This document shows, piece by piece, positions 28,643 to 37,046 of a DNA stretch of 64,000 bases (its first letter is position 1; each line of letters opens with the position of its first letter). The stretch is taken from positions 62,001 through 126,000 of the forward strand of contig JBBRSD010000004.1 of the NCBI GenBank assembly GCA_038245725.1. The letters run 5' to 3'. The notes below the pieces were generated by a model. The model ran no database searches. It was not told the DNA's origin and saw only the letters and a program-made list of their open reading frames with translations. The position numbers were made by a program, and so were the translations under genes. The DNA comes from JBBRSD01 sp038245725. Its GTDB lineage: Bacteria; Actinomycetota; Coriobacteriia; Anaerosomatales; JAAXUF01.

Positions 28643-29407
28643 ATGGCCCGAGTGCACCCCATTCGCGATGCCCGGCTCGCGCTGTCGCTGCTCACGGTGA
28701 TTCCGGGCGGCGCACGCTGGCCGGACGATAGCACCACTCAGGTCGCCGGCTGGTTCACCGCTGTGGGCGGGCTTGTCGCCGCTACCGGATACGCGGTCGC
28801 CAAAGCAGCCGAGTTCACGCGCGTGCTCGATCGCGCGCCGCTCGTTGTGGCTGCGGTCATCGTCGCTCTGTGGGCCGTCCAGACGCGGCTCTTGCACTGG
28901 GACGGCCTGGCCGACGTCGCGGACGGCTACTGGGGATCGCACGACCCGGCGCGCCGGCTCGAGATCATGTCGGACAGCCACACGGGAGCCTTCGGCGCAA
29001 CAGCCGTCGCGCTCACCGCGCTGCTCGAAGTCGTCGCGATCGGCTCCTTCCTCGTCATGCATACGTCGCCGCTCCTCGTCGTGCCGGTGTTCGCGCGATT
29101 CTCGGCGACGGCGGCCGCTTGGCTCGGGAAGCCGGCTCGCGGAGGCGGACTCGGACGCTCGGTTATGGGTCGGCCCGACGCGCTCTCGCTGGTCGTGACC
29201 GCCTCTGTGCTCGCGCTCGCGACCCTCACGCTGTGGCTGGGCTTCGGCATCACCGGAGTCGCCCTCGCCGGCTTCGGACTCGTGCTCGCGCTCGGCGTCC
29301 CGCACGTGCTTGCGCTGCGTTTTGGTGGCGTCACCGGCGACGTCATGGGCGCAAGCGTTCTTCTCACCGAGGCCATTCTTTTCACTGCGTTCGCGATGGT
29401 GGTCTAG
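28643..29407 (+). CDS. cobS: Adenosylcobinamide-GDP ribazoletransferase
   Basis: The 254-residue membrane enzyme joins adenosylcobinamide-GDP and alpha-ribazole (phosphate). It has the signature DGLADVADGYWG plus RRLEIMSDSHTGAFG, a CDP-alcohol-transferase-like metal site, and about six helices. It lies six bases after cobT and three before cobC. Confidence 0.94.
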   Translation: MARVHPIRDARLALSLLTVIPGGARWPDDSTTQVAGWFTAVGGLVAATGYAVAKAAEFTRVLDRAPLVVAAVIVALWAVQTRLLHWDGLADVADGYWGSHDPARRLEIMSDSHTGAFGATAVALTALLEVVAIGSFLVMHTSPLLVVPVFARFSATAAAWLGKPARGGGLGRSVMGRPDALSLVVTASVLALATLTLWLGFGITGVALAGFGLVLALGVPHVLALRFGGVTGDVMGASVLLTEAILFTAFAMVV

Positions 29408-29410
29408 CCC

Positions 29411-29995
29411 GTGGCCGAGACGAGCATCCTCATCGTGCGTCACCCCGAGACCGTGGCCAACGTCGACGGCCGGTTCGTTGGCCAGGGTGAGTCGCCGTTC
29501 ACCGCGCTCGGCCGCGTTCAAGCGCGCCGGCTTCCGCGCAAGATCGCGCGCTTCGAACCCGATGTGATCTGGACGTCACCGTTGCTGCGCGCCAGGGTCG
29601 TGGCAGAGCGTGCGGCGCGCGTCTCCGGTCGGCCGCTGCGCGTCGACGACCGCCTCATCGAACTCGACTTCGGCGATGCACACGCTCTGACCTTCGAGGA
29701 GATCACCGAGGCGAACATCCCGTTCAACTACCGCTCCGCTACCGAGGCGGTGGCACCGGGCGGCGAGTCTCGCGATGACCTGGAGCGCCGTGTGGGTTCG
29801 CTTGTCGACGAGGCGCACGCAGTGGGAGGGCGACACGCCTTCGTCTGCCACGCTGGCGTGATGCGAGCCGCGCTTGCTCACGTGCTCGGGCTTTCCGGCG
29901 ATCAGCTGTGGGCGTTCTCGATCCACAACGCGCAGCTCGCACACGTCCGCATCATCGGCGATCACGGCCTGCTCGAGGAGTTCGTGCAGGGATAG
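29411..29995 (+). CDS. cobC: Histidine phosphatase, probable alpha-ribazole phosphatase
   Basis: The 194-residue phosphoglycerate-mutase-fold enzyme has the catalytic RHPE (His11), where most relatives have RHGE, and a second His in CHAGVMRA. It most likely removes phosphate from the cobamide precursor because it ends the cobUTSC cluster. The family is broad, so assignment rests on context. GTG start. Confidence 0.85.
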   Translation: MAETSILIVRHPETVANVDGRFVGQGESPFTALGRVQARRLPRKIARFEPDVIWTSPLLRARVVAERAARVSGRPLRVDDRLIELDFGDAHALTFEEITEANIPFNYRSATEAVAPGGESRDDLERRVGSLVDEAHAVGGRHAFVCHAGVMRAALAHVLGLSGDQLWAFSIHNAQLAHVRIIGDHGLLEEFVQG

Positions 29996-30034
29996 CAGAC
30001 GGATGGCGTTCTCGGCGTCACAGCGGTCCTGACC

Positions 30035-30063
30035 TTGCCCGACGTCGCGCCTCCTGCGACAAT
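30035..30063 (+). promoter_or_regulatory. Promoter of the hisC-aroF-tyrA-aroA unit
   Basis: TTGCCC (30035-30040), a 17-base spacer and GACAAT (30058-30063). The start would be near 30070, inside a palindrome. The gap between cobC and hisC is 119 bases. Confidence 0.45.
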
Positions 30064-30066
30064 CGT

Positions 30067-30085
30067 CGACACCACGGTGGTGTCG
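30067..30085. promoter_or_regulatory. Perfect 19-bp palindrome, candidate operator
   Basis: CGACACCAC-G-GTGGTGTCG is a 9-bp perfect inverted repeat with a one-base centre. It begins 4 bases after the -10 box and covers the predicted transcription start, the classic place for a repressor site. The repressor is unknown. Confidence 0.5.
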
Positions 30086-30114
30086 CATGCCCGCCCTTCT
30101 GCGGAAAGGCCGAG

Positions 30115-31215
30115 ATGGACTTCGACGCGCTCATACGACCGGAGATCGCACCCATGGTGCCCTACGCTCCAGGTCTGCGCGCAAGCGACGTCCGAGAGAG
30201 CTGCGGCTGCGACGAGATTCGCAAGCTCTCGAGCAACGAGAACCCGTACGGACCCTTTCCAGTGGCACTGCGTGCGATGACCGCGGTCCTGTCGCGGCTC
30301 AACGTCTACAGCGATGGCTCCGTCCGCGCTCTGCGCGGCCGACTCGCCGAACATCTCAATGTCGACGCCGCGAATATCACCGTGAGCAACGGCAGCAACG
30401 AGTTGCTGCGGGTACTGGCGCAGGCGGTCCTTCGCCCCGGCGACGAGTGCGTCTTCGCGTGGCCCAGCTTTGTTGTCTACCCCATGGTCACGCAGCTCAT
30501 GGGGGCCACATCGGTCCGGGTGCCGCTCACCGATGACCTCGTTCACGACCTCGACGCGATGCTGGCGGCGATCACTGACAGGACTCGTCTGATCTTCCTG
30601 TGTAACCCCAACAACCCCACTGGCACAATCTACACACGCGCGGCGTTCGACGCCTTCATCGGCAAAGTGCCGCCTGAAGTACTCGTCGTCATTGACGAGG
30701 CGTATTTCGAATACGTCTCAGATGACGAGTATCCGAACGGGTTGGAGTACTTCGAACCAGACGGACGCATCTGCGTGCTGCGAACCTTCTCGAAGATCTA
30801 CTCGCTCGCTGGGGCGCGCGTGGGGTACGGCGTGTTGCCGTCGGCGATGGTCGACGCCGTGAACAAGGTGCGCGAGCCGTTCAACGTCAACACCGTCGCC
30901 CAGGTGGGCGCGTTCTACTCCCTCTCAGACGGCGCGGAAGTCGAGCGGCGGCGGCGCGAGAATCAGGAACAGAAGACCTACCTGTATTCGTGCTTCGATC
31001 GGCTCGGCATCTCGTACGTGCCGTCGGAAACGAACTTCGTCTGGATGAAGACGGACAAGCCGGTCGAAGTGTTCAAGGCGCTCCTCGCCAAGGGGATCAT
31101 CGTTCGCGATTTCGGCGCCATGCCGGCGCTGCGAGTGGGTATCGGATCCCCTGACGACACGGACGCCACCGTCGCAGCAATCGAAGCGGCCGTCGCCGAG
31201 CTGGGCATGCTCTAG
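30115..31215 (+). CDS. hisC: Histidinol-phosphate/aromatic aminotransferase
   Basis: The 366-residue class I/II aminotransferase shows KLSSNENPYGP, CNPNNPTGT and the PLP lysine in RTFSKIYSLAGARVGYG. It stands first in an aromatic amino acid operon, away from other his genes, so it may act on prephenate, phenylpyruvate or imidazole acetol phosphate. The ATG at 30115 follows GGAAAGG. Frames open further upstream enter cobC and are unlikely. Confidence 0.9.
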   Translation: MDFDALIRPEIAPMVPYAPGLRASDVRESCGCDEIRKLSSNENPYGPFPVALRAMTAVLSRLNVYSDGSVRALRGRLAEHLNVDAANITVSNGSNELLRVLAQAVLRPGDECVFAWPSFVVYPMVTQLMGATSVRVPLTDDLVHDLDAMLAAITDRTRLIFLCNPNNPTGTIYTRAAFDAFIGKVPPEVLVVIDEAYFEYVSDDEYPNGLEYFEPDGRICVLRTFSKIYSLAGARVGYGVLPSAMVDAVNKVREPFNVNTVAQVGAFYSLSDGAEVERRRRENQEQKTYLYSCFDRLGISYVPSETNFVWMKTDKPVEVFKALLAKGIIVRDFGAMPALRVGIGSPDDTDATVAAIEAAVAELGML

Positions 31216-31286
31216 ACTGCTCTTTGCCCGGCCCGCGACGGGAAGGAACCGCCAAGGCCCGCGAAAGCGATCACGAGGAGCTCACC

Positions 31287-32315
31287 ATGCTGGTAGTCAT
31301 GCGGGACCATGCGTCCCAGGAAACCATCGATCACGTCGTCGAGATTCTGCACGACTACGGTGCCGAGGCACATCTGTCGCAGGGTGAGGTCAAGACGATC
31401 ATCGGCGTCATCGGAGAGCGCGAGGTCATCTACACGATCGACCTCGAGGGCCTGCCGGGAGTCGAAGAAGTCGTCCGCGTCCTGAAGCCCTACAAGCTCG
31501 TCACGCGCGACTTCCAGCCGGAGGACACGGTCATTCACATCGGCAGGTCCAGTGTGGGCGGGGGAGCGTTCGCCGTGATGGCCGGCCCGTGCTCGATCGA
31601 GTCCGAGGAGCAGATGATGGCCGTCGCGCAAGGCTGTGCCGCCGCTGGTGCGACGATGCTGCGCGGCGGCGCGTTCAAGCCGCGCACGAGCCCGTACGTC
31701 TTCCAAGGTATGGGCCTCGAAGGGCTCAAACTGCTGCGTGCCGCCGGCGATTCGGTCGATCTTCCGGTCGTCACCGAATTCCTCGACGTGCGTGATGCCG
31801 AGACGGTCGCAGAATGGGCCGACGTGCTCCAGGTGGGCGCTCGCAATATGGCGAACTTCATGATGCTCGAAGAGCTTGGGAAGATGCGGAAGCCGGTCCT
31901 GCTCAAGCGCGGCATGTCGGCCACGATCGAGGAGACCCTGTCGGCGGCTGAGTACCTCCTCAAGGGAGGCAACCGCGACGTCATGCTCTGCGAACGCGGA
32001 ATCCGCACGTTCGAGACGTACACGCGCAACACGCTCGATCTCGCCGCGGTGGCGGCGTTCAAGATGCTCACGCACCTGCCCGTCATCGCCGATCCCTCGC
32101 ACGCTACAGGCCGGCGCGACCTTGTCGCCCCGATGTCGCGCGCAGCCGTCACAGCAGGAGCCGACGGCGTCATGGTCGAGGTTCACCCCAACCCCGAGCG
32201 CGCGAAGTGCGACGGCCCGCAGTCGCTTACGCCCGAGGACTTCTCGGCGATGATGGACCGGATCCGACCGATCGTCGACCTTGAGGGCAAGCATCTGGGG
32301 GTCGATCCGGCGTGA
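31287..32315 (+). CDS. aroF: 3-deoxy-7-phosphoheptulonate synthase, type I beta with regulatory domain
   Basis: The 342-residue enzyme starts the shikimate pathway. Residues 1-70 are the ferredoxin-like regulatory domain known from Thermotoga (MLVVMRDHASQETIDHVVE), which gives feedback control by Tyr or Phe. The barrel has MAGPCSIES, LRGGAFKPRTSPY and LPVIADPSHATGRR. GAGGAG lies six bases before the ATG. Its stop overlaps tyrA. Confidence 0.94.
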   Translation: MLVVMRDHASQETIDHVVEILHDYGAEAHLSQGEVKTIIGVIGEREVIYTIDLEGLPGVEEVVRVLKPYKLVTRDFQPEDTVIHIGRSSVGGGAFAVMAGPCSIESEEQMMAVAQGCAAAGATMLRGGAFKPRTSPYVFQGMGLEGLKLLRAAGDSVDLPVVTEFLDVRDAETVAEWADVLQVGARNMANFMMLEELGKMRKPVLLKRGMSATIEETLSAAEYLLKGGNRDVMLCERGIRTFETYTRNTLDLAAVAAFKMLTHLPVIADPSHATGRRDLVAPMSRAAVTAGADGVMVEVHPNPERAKCDGPQSLTPEDFSAMMDRIRPIVDLEGKHLGVDPA

Positions 32316-33463
32316 GCTTTCCGGGGGGCTTTGAGCGCATCGTCGTGGTGGGCGTGGGGCTCATCGGCGGGTCGATTGGCGCTGCGCTCAAGCGGCTGCC
32401 TGAGGGCCCGCGAGTGATGGGCATCGACACCGACGAGGCCGCGCTCAGCTACGCCGTCGAGCACGGCGTCATCGACGAGGGCTCGCTTCCCGACGGCGCC
32501 GACGCTTCGGCGTGGCTCGGTCCCGATGGCGCAGACCTCGTCGTGATCGCGACGCCGGCACGCTTCGCCGCGCGCTGGCTCGAGCGGCTCGGCACAAGCG
32601 GCTTCGCGGGCGCCGTCACCGACGTCGCCTCGACGAAGTCCGGCGTCTTAGCCGCTGCGCGCTCGGCGCTGCCCGACCCGTCGCGGTTCGTAGGCGGGCA
32701 CCCGATGGCCGGCAGCGAGCGCAGCGGGGTAGCCGCAGCTCGGGCCGACCTCTTCGAGGGCGCGTACTGGCTGCTCACGCCCACGCACGACAGCGACCCG
32801 GATGTCTTCTCGGCGGTACACGCGCTTGTGAGCGCCTTGGGAGCGCGCATCATCTCCGTCGACGCCGAGTCGCACGACGAAGCGGTCGCGATCGTGAGCC
32901 ACGTGCCGCATGTCGCTGCGGCAGCGCTCGTCGATCTGGCGGCCGCGCACGCGGGCGAGCACGGCGAGCTCATGCGGCTCGCTGCCGGTGGCTTCAAGGA
33001 CACCACCCGCATCGCAGCGGGAAGTGCGGACCTGTGGACGGGCATCTGCATCGACAACGCCGAGGCGCTCGCCGACGGGCTCGAAGAGCTTCGCGCGCGC
33101 CTCGGCGGCTTCGAGACGTTCGTTCGCAAGCGCGACGCGGAGAGCATCCGCGCGTGGCTCGAGACCGCAGCCCAAGTCAGGCGCTCCCTGCCGGCTCAGT
33201 GGGTGCCCGCCACCGCACGCCTGACCGAGGTCGCCGTCCCGATGCTCGACCGGCCCGGTGTGGTCGCCGAAATCACCTCCGCCGTCTCGCGCGCGGGCTG
33301 CAACATCGAAGGAATCGACATCGACCACGAGACCGAGGACACGGCTATCCTCGTGCTGGTCCTCACCGATGAGGGCGATCGCGGTGCGCTTATCGGCGAT
33401 CTGACGGCACGCGGCTACGATCCGCGCGTCACGCCGCTTGGAGAAGAAGGGGAGGAGCGATGA
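32312..33463 (+). CDS. tyrA: Prephenate dehydrogenase with C-terminal ACT domain
   Basis: The 383-residue enzyme makes 4-hydroxyphenylpyruvate. The Rossmann motif is VVGVGLIGGSIGAALK (about 11-26), the catalytic region has GGHPMAGSERSG (His about 130) and an ACT domain for tyrosine control lies at about 305-383. GTG start overlaps aroF and its end overlaps aroA. Confidence 0.94.
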   Translation: MSFPGGFERIVVVGVGLIGGSIGAALKRLPEGPRVMGIDTDEAALSYAVEHGVIDEGSLPDGADASAWLGPDGADLVVIATPARFAARWLERLGTSGFAGAVTDVASTKSGVLAAARSALPDPSRFVGGHPMAGSERSGVAAARADLFEGAYWLLTPTHDSDPDVFSAVHALVSALGARIISVDAESHDEAVAIVSHVPHVAAAALVDLAAAHAGEHGELMRLAAGGFKDTTRIAAGSADLWTGICIDNAEALADGLEELRARLGGFETFVRKRDAESIRAWLETAAQVRRSLPAQWVPATARLTEVAVPMLDRPGVVAEITSAVSRAGCNIEGIDIDHETEDTAILVLVLTDEGDRGALIGDLTARGYDPRVTPLGEEGEER

Positions 33464-34800
33464 GCAGCGCTACGTTCGGCCCGGGTTCACCGCCCCTGAC
33501 TGGCGAGATACACCTTCCGGGAGATAAGTCGCTCTCGCATCGCGCGGTCCTGTTCTCGGCGATGGCCGAAGGCATCACGCAGCTTCGCGGCGTCCTGGAC
33601 TCAGGCGACGTGAGGGCGAGCATCGATGCCGTTCGCGCGCTCGGCGCCCACGTCAAGCTCGCCGAGCAACCCGACGGCTCACTCTCCGGCTTCGTACGCG
33701 GATGGGGCGGGCGCGGCCCGCGCACGCCAGCCGCGTCGATCGACTGCGGCAACAGCGGCACCACAGTCCGGCTGCTCATGGGCATCCTCGCCGGCTGGCC
33801 CGTCCAAGCGACGCTCACGGGCGACGAGTCGCTTTCGCGGCGACCGATGCGCCGCGTGACCGAGCCGCTCACGCGCATGGGCGTGACCTTCGAGCTCTCC
33901 GAGACCGGCACGCTGCCCATCACGATGCACCGATGCGCCGCGCCGACAGCTCTGGACTTCGCCTCGCCGGTCGCGTCGGCCCAGATCAAGAGCGCGGTGC
34001 TGCTCGCAGGGCTGCGCGCCAACGGGCGCACGCGTGTCACCGAGCCTGCGCTCTCTCGCGACCACACGGAGCGGCTGCTGCCAGCGTTCGGCGTCGCCGT
34101 GCATGTCGACCCCGAGGCGATCTCGGCGTCGGTCACCGGCCCGGTGCTGCTGGTCTCTCCCGGCGAGGTCGTGGTTCCGCGCGACCCTTCGAGCGCGGCG
34201 TTCCTCGTCGCTGCTGCGCTGCTCGTGCCCGGTAGCCGCGTGCGGTTGCCGGGAGTCTCCCTGAACGAGACGCGCACCGGCTTTCTTCGCGTGCTCGAGC
34301 GCATGGGCGGCAACATCAGCGTCGTTCCGTTCCCCGAGGCCGGCAACGAGCGCGTCGGCGAGATCGACGTGTCCTACACGCCGTCGATGACGGCAACGAC
34401 CGTGACCGCCGAGGAGATTCCCGCGCTCGTCGACGAGATTCCCATCCTCGCGCTCGTGGCATCGCAGGTTGGTGGCGAGACACGCTTCGAAGACGTCGCC
34501 GAGCTCCGTATCAAGGAATCCGACCGCTTCTCGGCGATTATCGAGGGTCTGACGGCGCTCGGGGCCGAGGCGTTCGCAGACGGCGACACCTTGGTCGTGC
34601 GCGGATCGGCCTCACTCGGGGCAGCGACCCTCGATTCGCTTGGCGACCATCGGCTCGCCATGACGTGGGCGGTGGCGGGGCTCGTCGCATCAGCACCGGT
34701 CACCATCGACCACTTCGAGTCGGTGGAGGTGAGCTATCCTCGATTCGCGCGCGACCTCGGCTGCCTGGTCGAGACCTCGGACCCTGGCTCCGACGCGTGA
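33460..34800 (+). CDS. aroA: 3-phosphoshikimate 1-carboxyvinyltransferase (EPSP synthase)
   Basis: The 446-residue enzyme joins shikimate 3-phosphate with phosphoenolpyruvate. It has LPGDKSLSHRAVLFSAMAEG, DCGNSGTTVRLLMG, RRPMRRV and RIKESDRFSA (catalytic Asp/Glu region). It is class I/II-like by motif; glyphosate sensitivity cannot be told. ATGA overlap with tyrA. Confidence 0.95.
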   Translation: MSSATFGPGSPPLTGEIHLPGDKSLSHRAVLFSAMAEGITQLRGVLDSGDVRASIDAVRALGAHVKLAEQPDGSLSGFVRGWGGRGPRTPAASIDCGNSGTTVRLLMGILAGWPVQATLTGDESLSRRPMRRVTEPLTRMGVTFELSETGTLPITMHRCAAPTALDFASPVASAQIKSAVLLAGLRANGRTRVTEPALSRDHTERLLPAFGVAVHVDPEAISASVTGPVLLVSPGEVVVPRDPSSAAFLVAAALLVPGSRVRLPGVSLNETRTGFLRVLERMGGNISVVPFPEAGNERVGEIDVSYTPSMTATTVTAEEIPALVDEIPILALVASQVGGETRFEDVAELRIKESDRFSAIIEGLTALGAEAFADGDTLVVRGSASLGAATLDSLGDHRLAMTWAVAGLVASAPVTIDHFESVEVSYPRFARDLGCLVETSDPGSDA

Positions 34801-34806
34801 TACGAT
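34798..34806 (+). promoter_or_regulatory. Extended -10 promoter before cmk
   Basis: TGATACGAT fits TGnTAnnnT and contains the aroA stop codon. It would give an internal start near 34813, 36 bases before cmk. Confidence 0.35.
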
Positions 34807-34848
34807 ACGCGCGCTGAATCCGACCGTTCACGGGAGTGAATCGCCCCG

Positions 34849-35520
34849 ATGATCATCGCAATCGACGGCCCCGCAGGCTCCGGCAAATCGACGGTCGCCA
34901 AGCTCGTTGCGGGTCAGCTCGACTTCCACTACCTCGACACGGGTGCGATGTATCGCGCCGTGGCGGTCCGCGCGCTGTCGACCGGAGTAGCACTCTCCGA
35001 CGAGGGTGCCATCGCCGCAATCGCCAGGGGCGACGAGATCGTCTTCAGCCACCACGAGGGCGAGCCGCTTCCCAGTCGTGTATCGATCGCGGGCATCGAC
35101 GTCACCGACGCTATCCGCACGCCCGACGCAGATGACGCAGTGAGCTCGGTCGCGAGGCTGCCGCACGTGCGCGAAGCCATGGTCGCCCAGCAGCGTCACC
35201 TCGCCGCGGAAGACGACATCGTCATCGAGGGTCGCGACATCGGCACCATCGTCTTCCCCGACGCCGAGCTCAAGGTCTACCTCACGGCGACTCCCGAGGA
35301 GCGCGCGCGTCGCCGCACGGCGCAGCAGGCCGAGCGGGGCATCGTCGTCGAGACCTCGCACGTCCGCGACGCGTTGCAGCGTCGCGATACCGCCGACTCG
35401 AGCCGAGATCACTCTCCGATGGCCGCGGCGGCCGACGCCGTGGAGCTCGACACGACCGGACTCTCGCTTGACGAAGTCGTCGATCGCATCGCTGTTCTCG
35501 CGCAGGAACGTCTCGCGTGA
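34849..35520 (+). CDS. cmk: Cytidylate kinase
   Basis: The 223-residue enzyme phosphorylates (d)CMP. P-loop GPAGSGKSTVAK (6-17), YLDTGAMYRAVA with the CMP site, VIEGRDIGTIVFPDA and the lid RARRRTAQQ. It opens a run (cmk-plsC-ispH-DUF512-der-plsY-gpsA) well known from Clostridia. GTG of plsC overlaps the stop. Confidence 0.96.
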   Translation: MIIAIDGPAGSGKSTVAKLVAGQLDFHYLDTGAMYRAVAVRALSTGVALSDEGAIAAIARGDEIVFSHHEGEPLPSRVSIAGIDVTDAIRTPDADDAVSSVARLPHVREAMVAQQRHLAAEDDIVIEGRDIGTIVFPDAELKVYLTATPEERARRRTAQQAERGIVVETSHVRDALQRRDTADSSRDHSPMAAAADAVELDTTGLSLDEVVDRIAVLAQERLA

Positions 35521-36206
35521 GCAGCGATCTTGTCGGCAAGTTTGCGACCGGGCCCGACGCTCCGTACTGGTGGCTCGCTCGGCTCCTTGGCGTCACGGTC
35601 GCACCGTTCCTCATGGCGGTCTATCGGATCCGCGTCATCGGTCGAGAGAACCTGCCGGTGTCGGGCGGTTACATCCTCGCCGGCAACCACGTGAGCTATC
35701 TCGATCCCGCGCTTCTCTGGTGCGTTTCGCGCCGCGGGACGCACTTCGTCGCCAAGAGCGAGCTGTTCGACAACCCCTTCCTAGCGTGGCTCTTCACGCG
35801 TGTGTGGGCCTTCCCGATCAGCAGGGCGAGCGCCGACCGCGAGGCGATTCAGCGCGCGACCGACTTCCTCGTTCACGGCGAGCCGGTTGCGATGTTTCCC
35901 GAGGGCACCCGCCGCAATGCAGGAACGCCCGTTTCAGCCAACGACCTCGGCGAAGCGCACTCCGGTGTCGCCTTCATCGCGATGCGCGCCGGCGTTCCCG
36001 TCGTCCCGGTGGGTATCTCAGGAACTGAGCGTGCACTGCCCCCGGGCGCGAAGATTCCTCGCTTCCCGAGAGTGACCATCAGCTTCGGGAAAACCGTGCA
36101 CCCTGAGGAGTTCACCGAGGGCGGGCGCAAGGAGAAGACCGCGGCGATGACGTCTGAGATCATGCGCCGCATCGCAGTGGCGCGTGACGTCGCCGAGAAG
36201 GAGTAG
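35517..36206 (+). CDS. plsC: 1-acyl-sn-glycerol-3-phosphate acyltransferase
   Basis: The 229-residue membrane-bound enzyme makes phosphatidate. The acyltransferase motif NHVSYLDP (HxxxxD, about 59-66) and FPEGTRRNAG (about 126-135) are present after an N-terminal hydrophobic stretch (about 15-40). It works with PlsY, encoded five genes downstream. Confidence 0.92.
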   Translation: MSSDLVGKFATGPDAPYWWLARLLGVTVAPFLMAVYRIRVIGRENLPVSGGYILAGNHVSYLDPALLWCVSRRGTHFVAKSELFDNPFLAWLFTRVWAFPISRASADREAIQRATDFLVHGEPVAMFPEGTRRNAGTPVSANDLGEAHSGVAFIAMRAGVPVVPVGISGTERALPPGAKIPRFPRVTISFGKTVHPEEFTEGGRKEKTAAMTSEIMRRIAVARDVAEKE

Positions 36207-36208
36207 CC

Positions 36209-37042
36209 ATGCGCGTCGAAGTCGCACGGTACGCGGGTGTCTGCTACGGAGTCGAGCGCGCGCTCAAGCTCGCCGAGGAAGCCGCCGAGTCAGGCCGCGA
36301 GGTGCACACGCTTGGCCCGCTCATCCACAATCCCCAGGCCGTCGCGGCCCTGCGCGAGCAGGGCGTCGAAGTCGCGAAGACCCTCGACGAGGCGCCTACG
36401 GGAACGCTCGTGATCCGCAGTCACGGCGTGGAGCCGTCGATCATCGAAGCCGCACGTAAGAAGGGTCTCGACGTCATCGATGCCACGTGCCCCCACGTGA
36501 GCAAGGCCCATCAAGCCGCCGAGGAACTCGCGCGCGGCGGATACACCGTCGTGATCGTCGGCGAAGCCGATCACCCCGAGGTCGAGGGCATCATGGAGCA
36601 CGCCGGGGGCGAGGCGCTCGTGGTCTCCTCGGCGAGCGAGCTGCCCGAGAAGCTTCCGTCGCGCCGCGTGGGCGTGGTCGTTCAGACGACGCAGTCTCTC
36701 TCACGCTTGCAGGAGGTCGTCAACGCCATCATCCCGCGTGCGAGCGAGGTGCGCGTGTTCAACACCATCTGCTCCGCGACGTCGAAGCGCCAGCAGTCTG
36801 CCGCCGAACTCGCCGAGAACGTCGACGTCGTCGTCGTCGTTGGCGGTCACAACTCCGGTAACACGACGCGGCTTGCGGAGATCTGCTCGGCGGTCAACGC
36901 CCGCGTGCACCATGTCGAGACCGCAGACGAACTCGACCGCGCCTGGTTCGAGGATGCTGAGGTCGTCGGCGTGACCGCCGGCGCGTCCACGCCCGACGAG
37001 CAGATGCAGGGCGTGATCCGCGCGATCGAGGCGATGGAGTGA
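36209..37042 (+). CDS. ispH: 4-hydroxy-3-methylbut-2-enyl diphosphate reductase
   Basis: The 277-residue iron-sulfur enzyme ends the MEP isoprenoid pathway. The three cluster cysteines are Cys12 (GVCYGVERA), Cys94 (DATCPHVSKAH) and Cys188 (NTICSAT). The catalytic Glu lies in DHPEVEG (Glu124) and the substrate Thr in QTTQS (Thr161). No fusion to ribosomal protein S1, unlike some Firmicutes. Confidence 0.97.
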   Translation: MRVEVARYAGVCYGVERALKLAEEAAESGREVHTLGPLIHNPQAVAALREQGVEVAKTLDEAPTGTLVIRSHGVEPSIIEAARKKGLDVIDATCPHVSKAHQAAEELARGGYTVVIVGEADHPEVEGIMEHAGGEALVVSSASELPEKLPSRRVGVVVQTTQSLSRLQEVVNAIIPRASEVRVFNTICSATSKRQQSAAELAENVDVVVVVGGHNSGNTTRLAEICSAVNARVHHVETADELDRAWFEDAEVVGVTAGASTPDEQMQGVIRAIEAME

Positions 37043-37046
37043 GCCG

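Noticed and set aside
27353..29521. Open frame of 722 codons on the minus strand opposite cobU, cobT and cobS
   Set aside because: It mirrors the codon bias of three well-recognised genes, has no ribosome site and a low-complexity charged composition.
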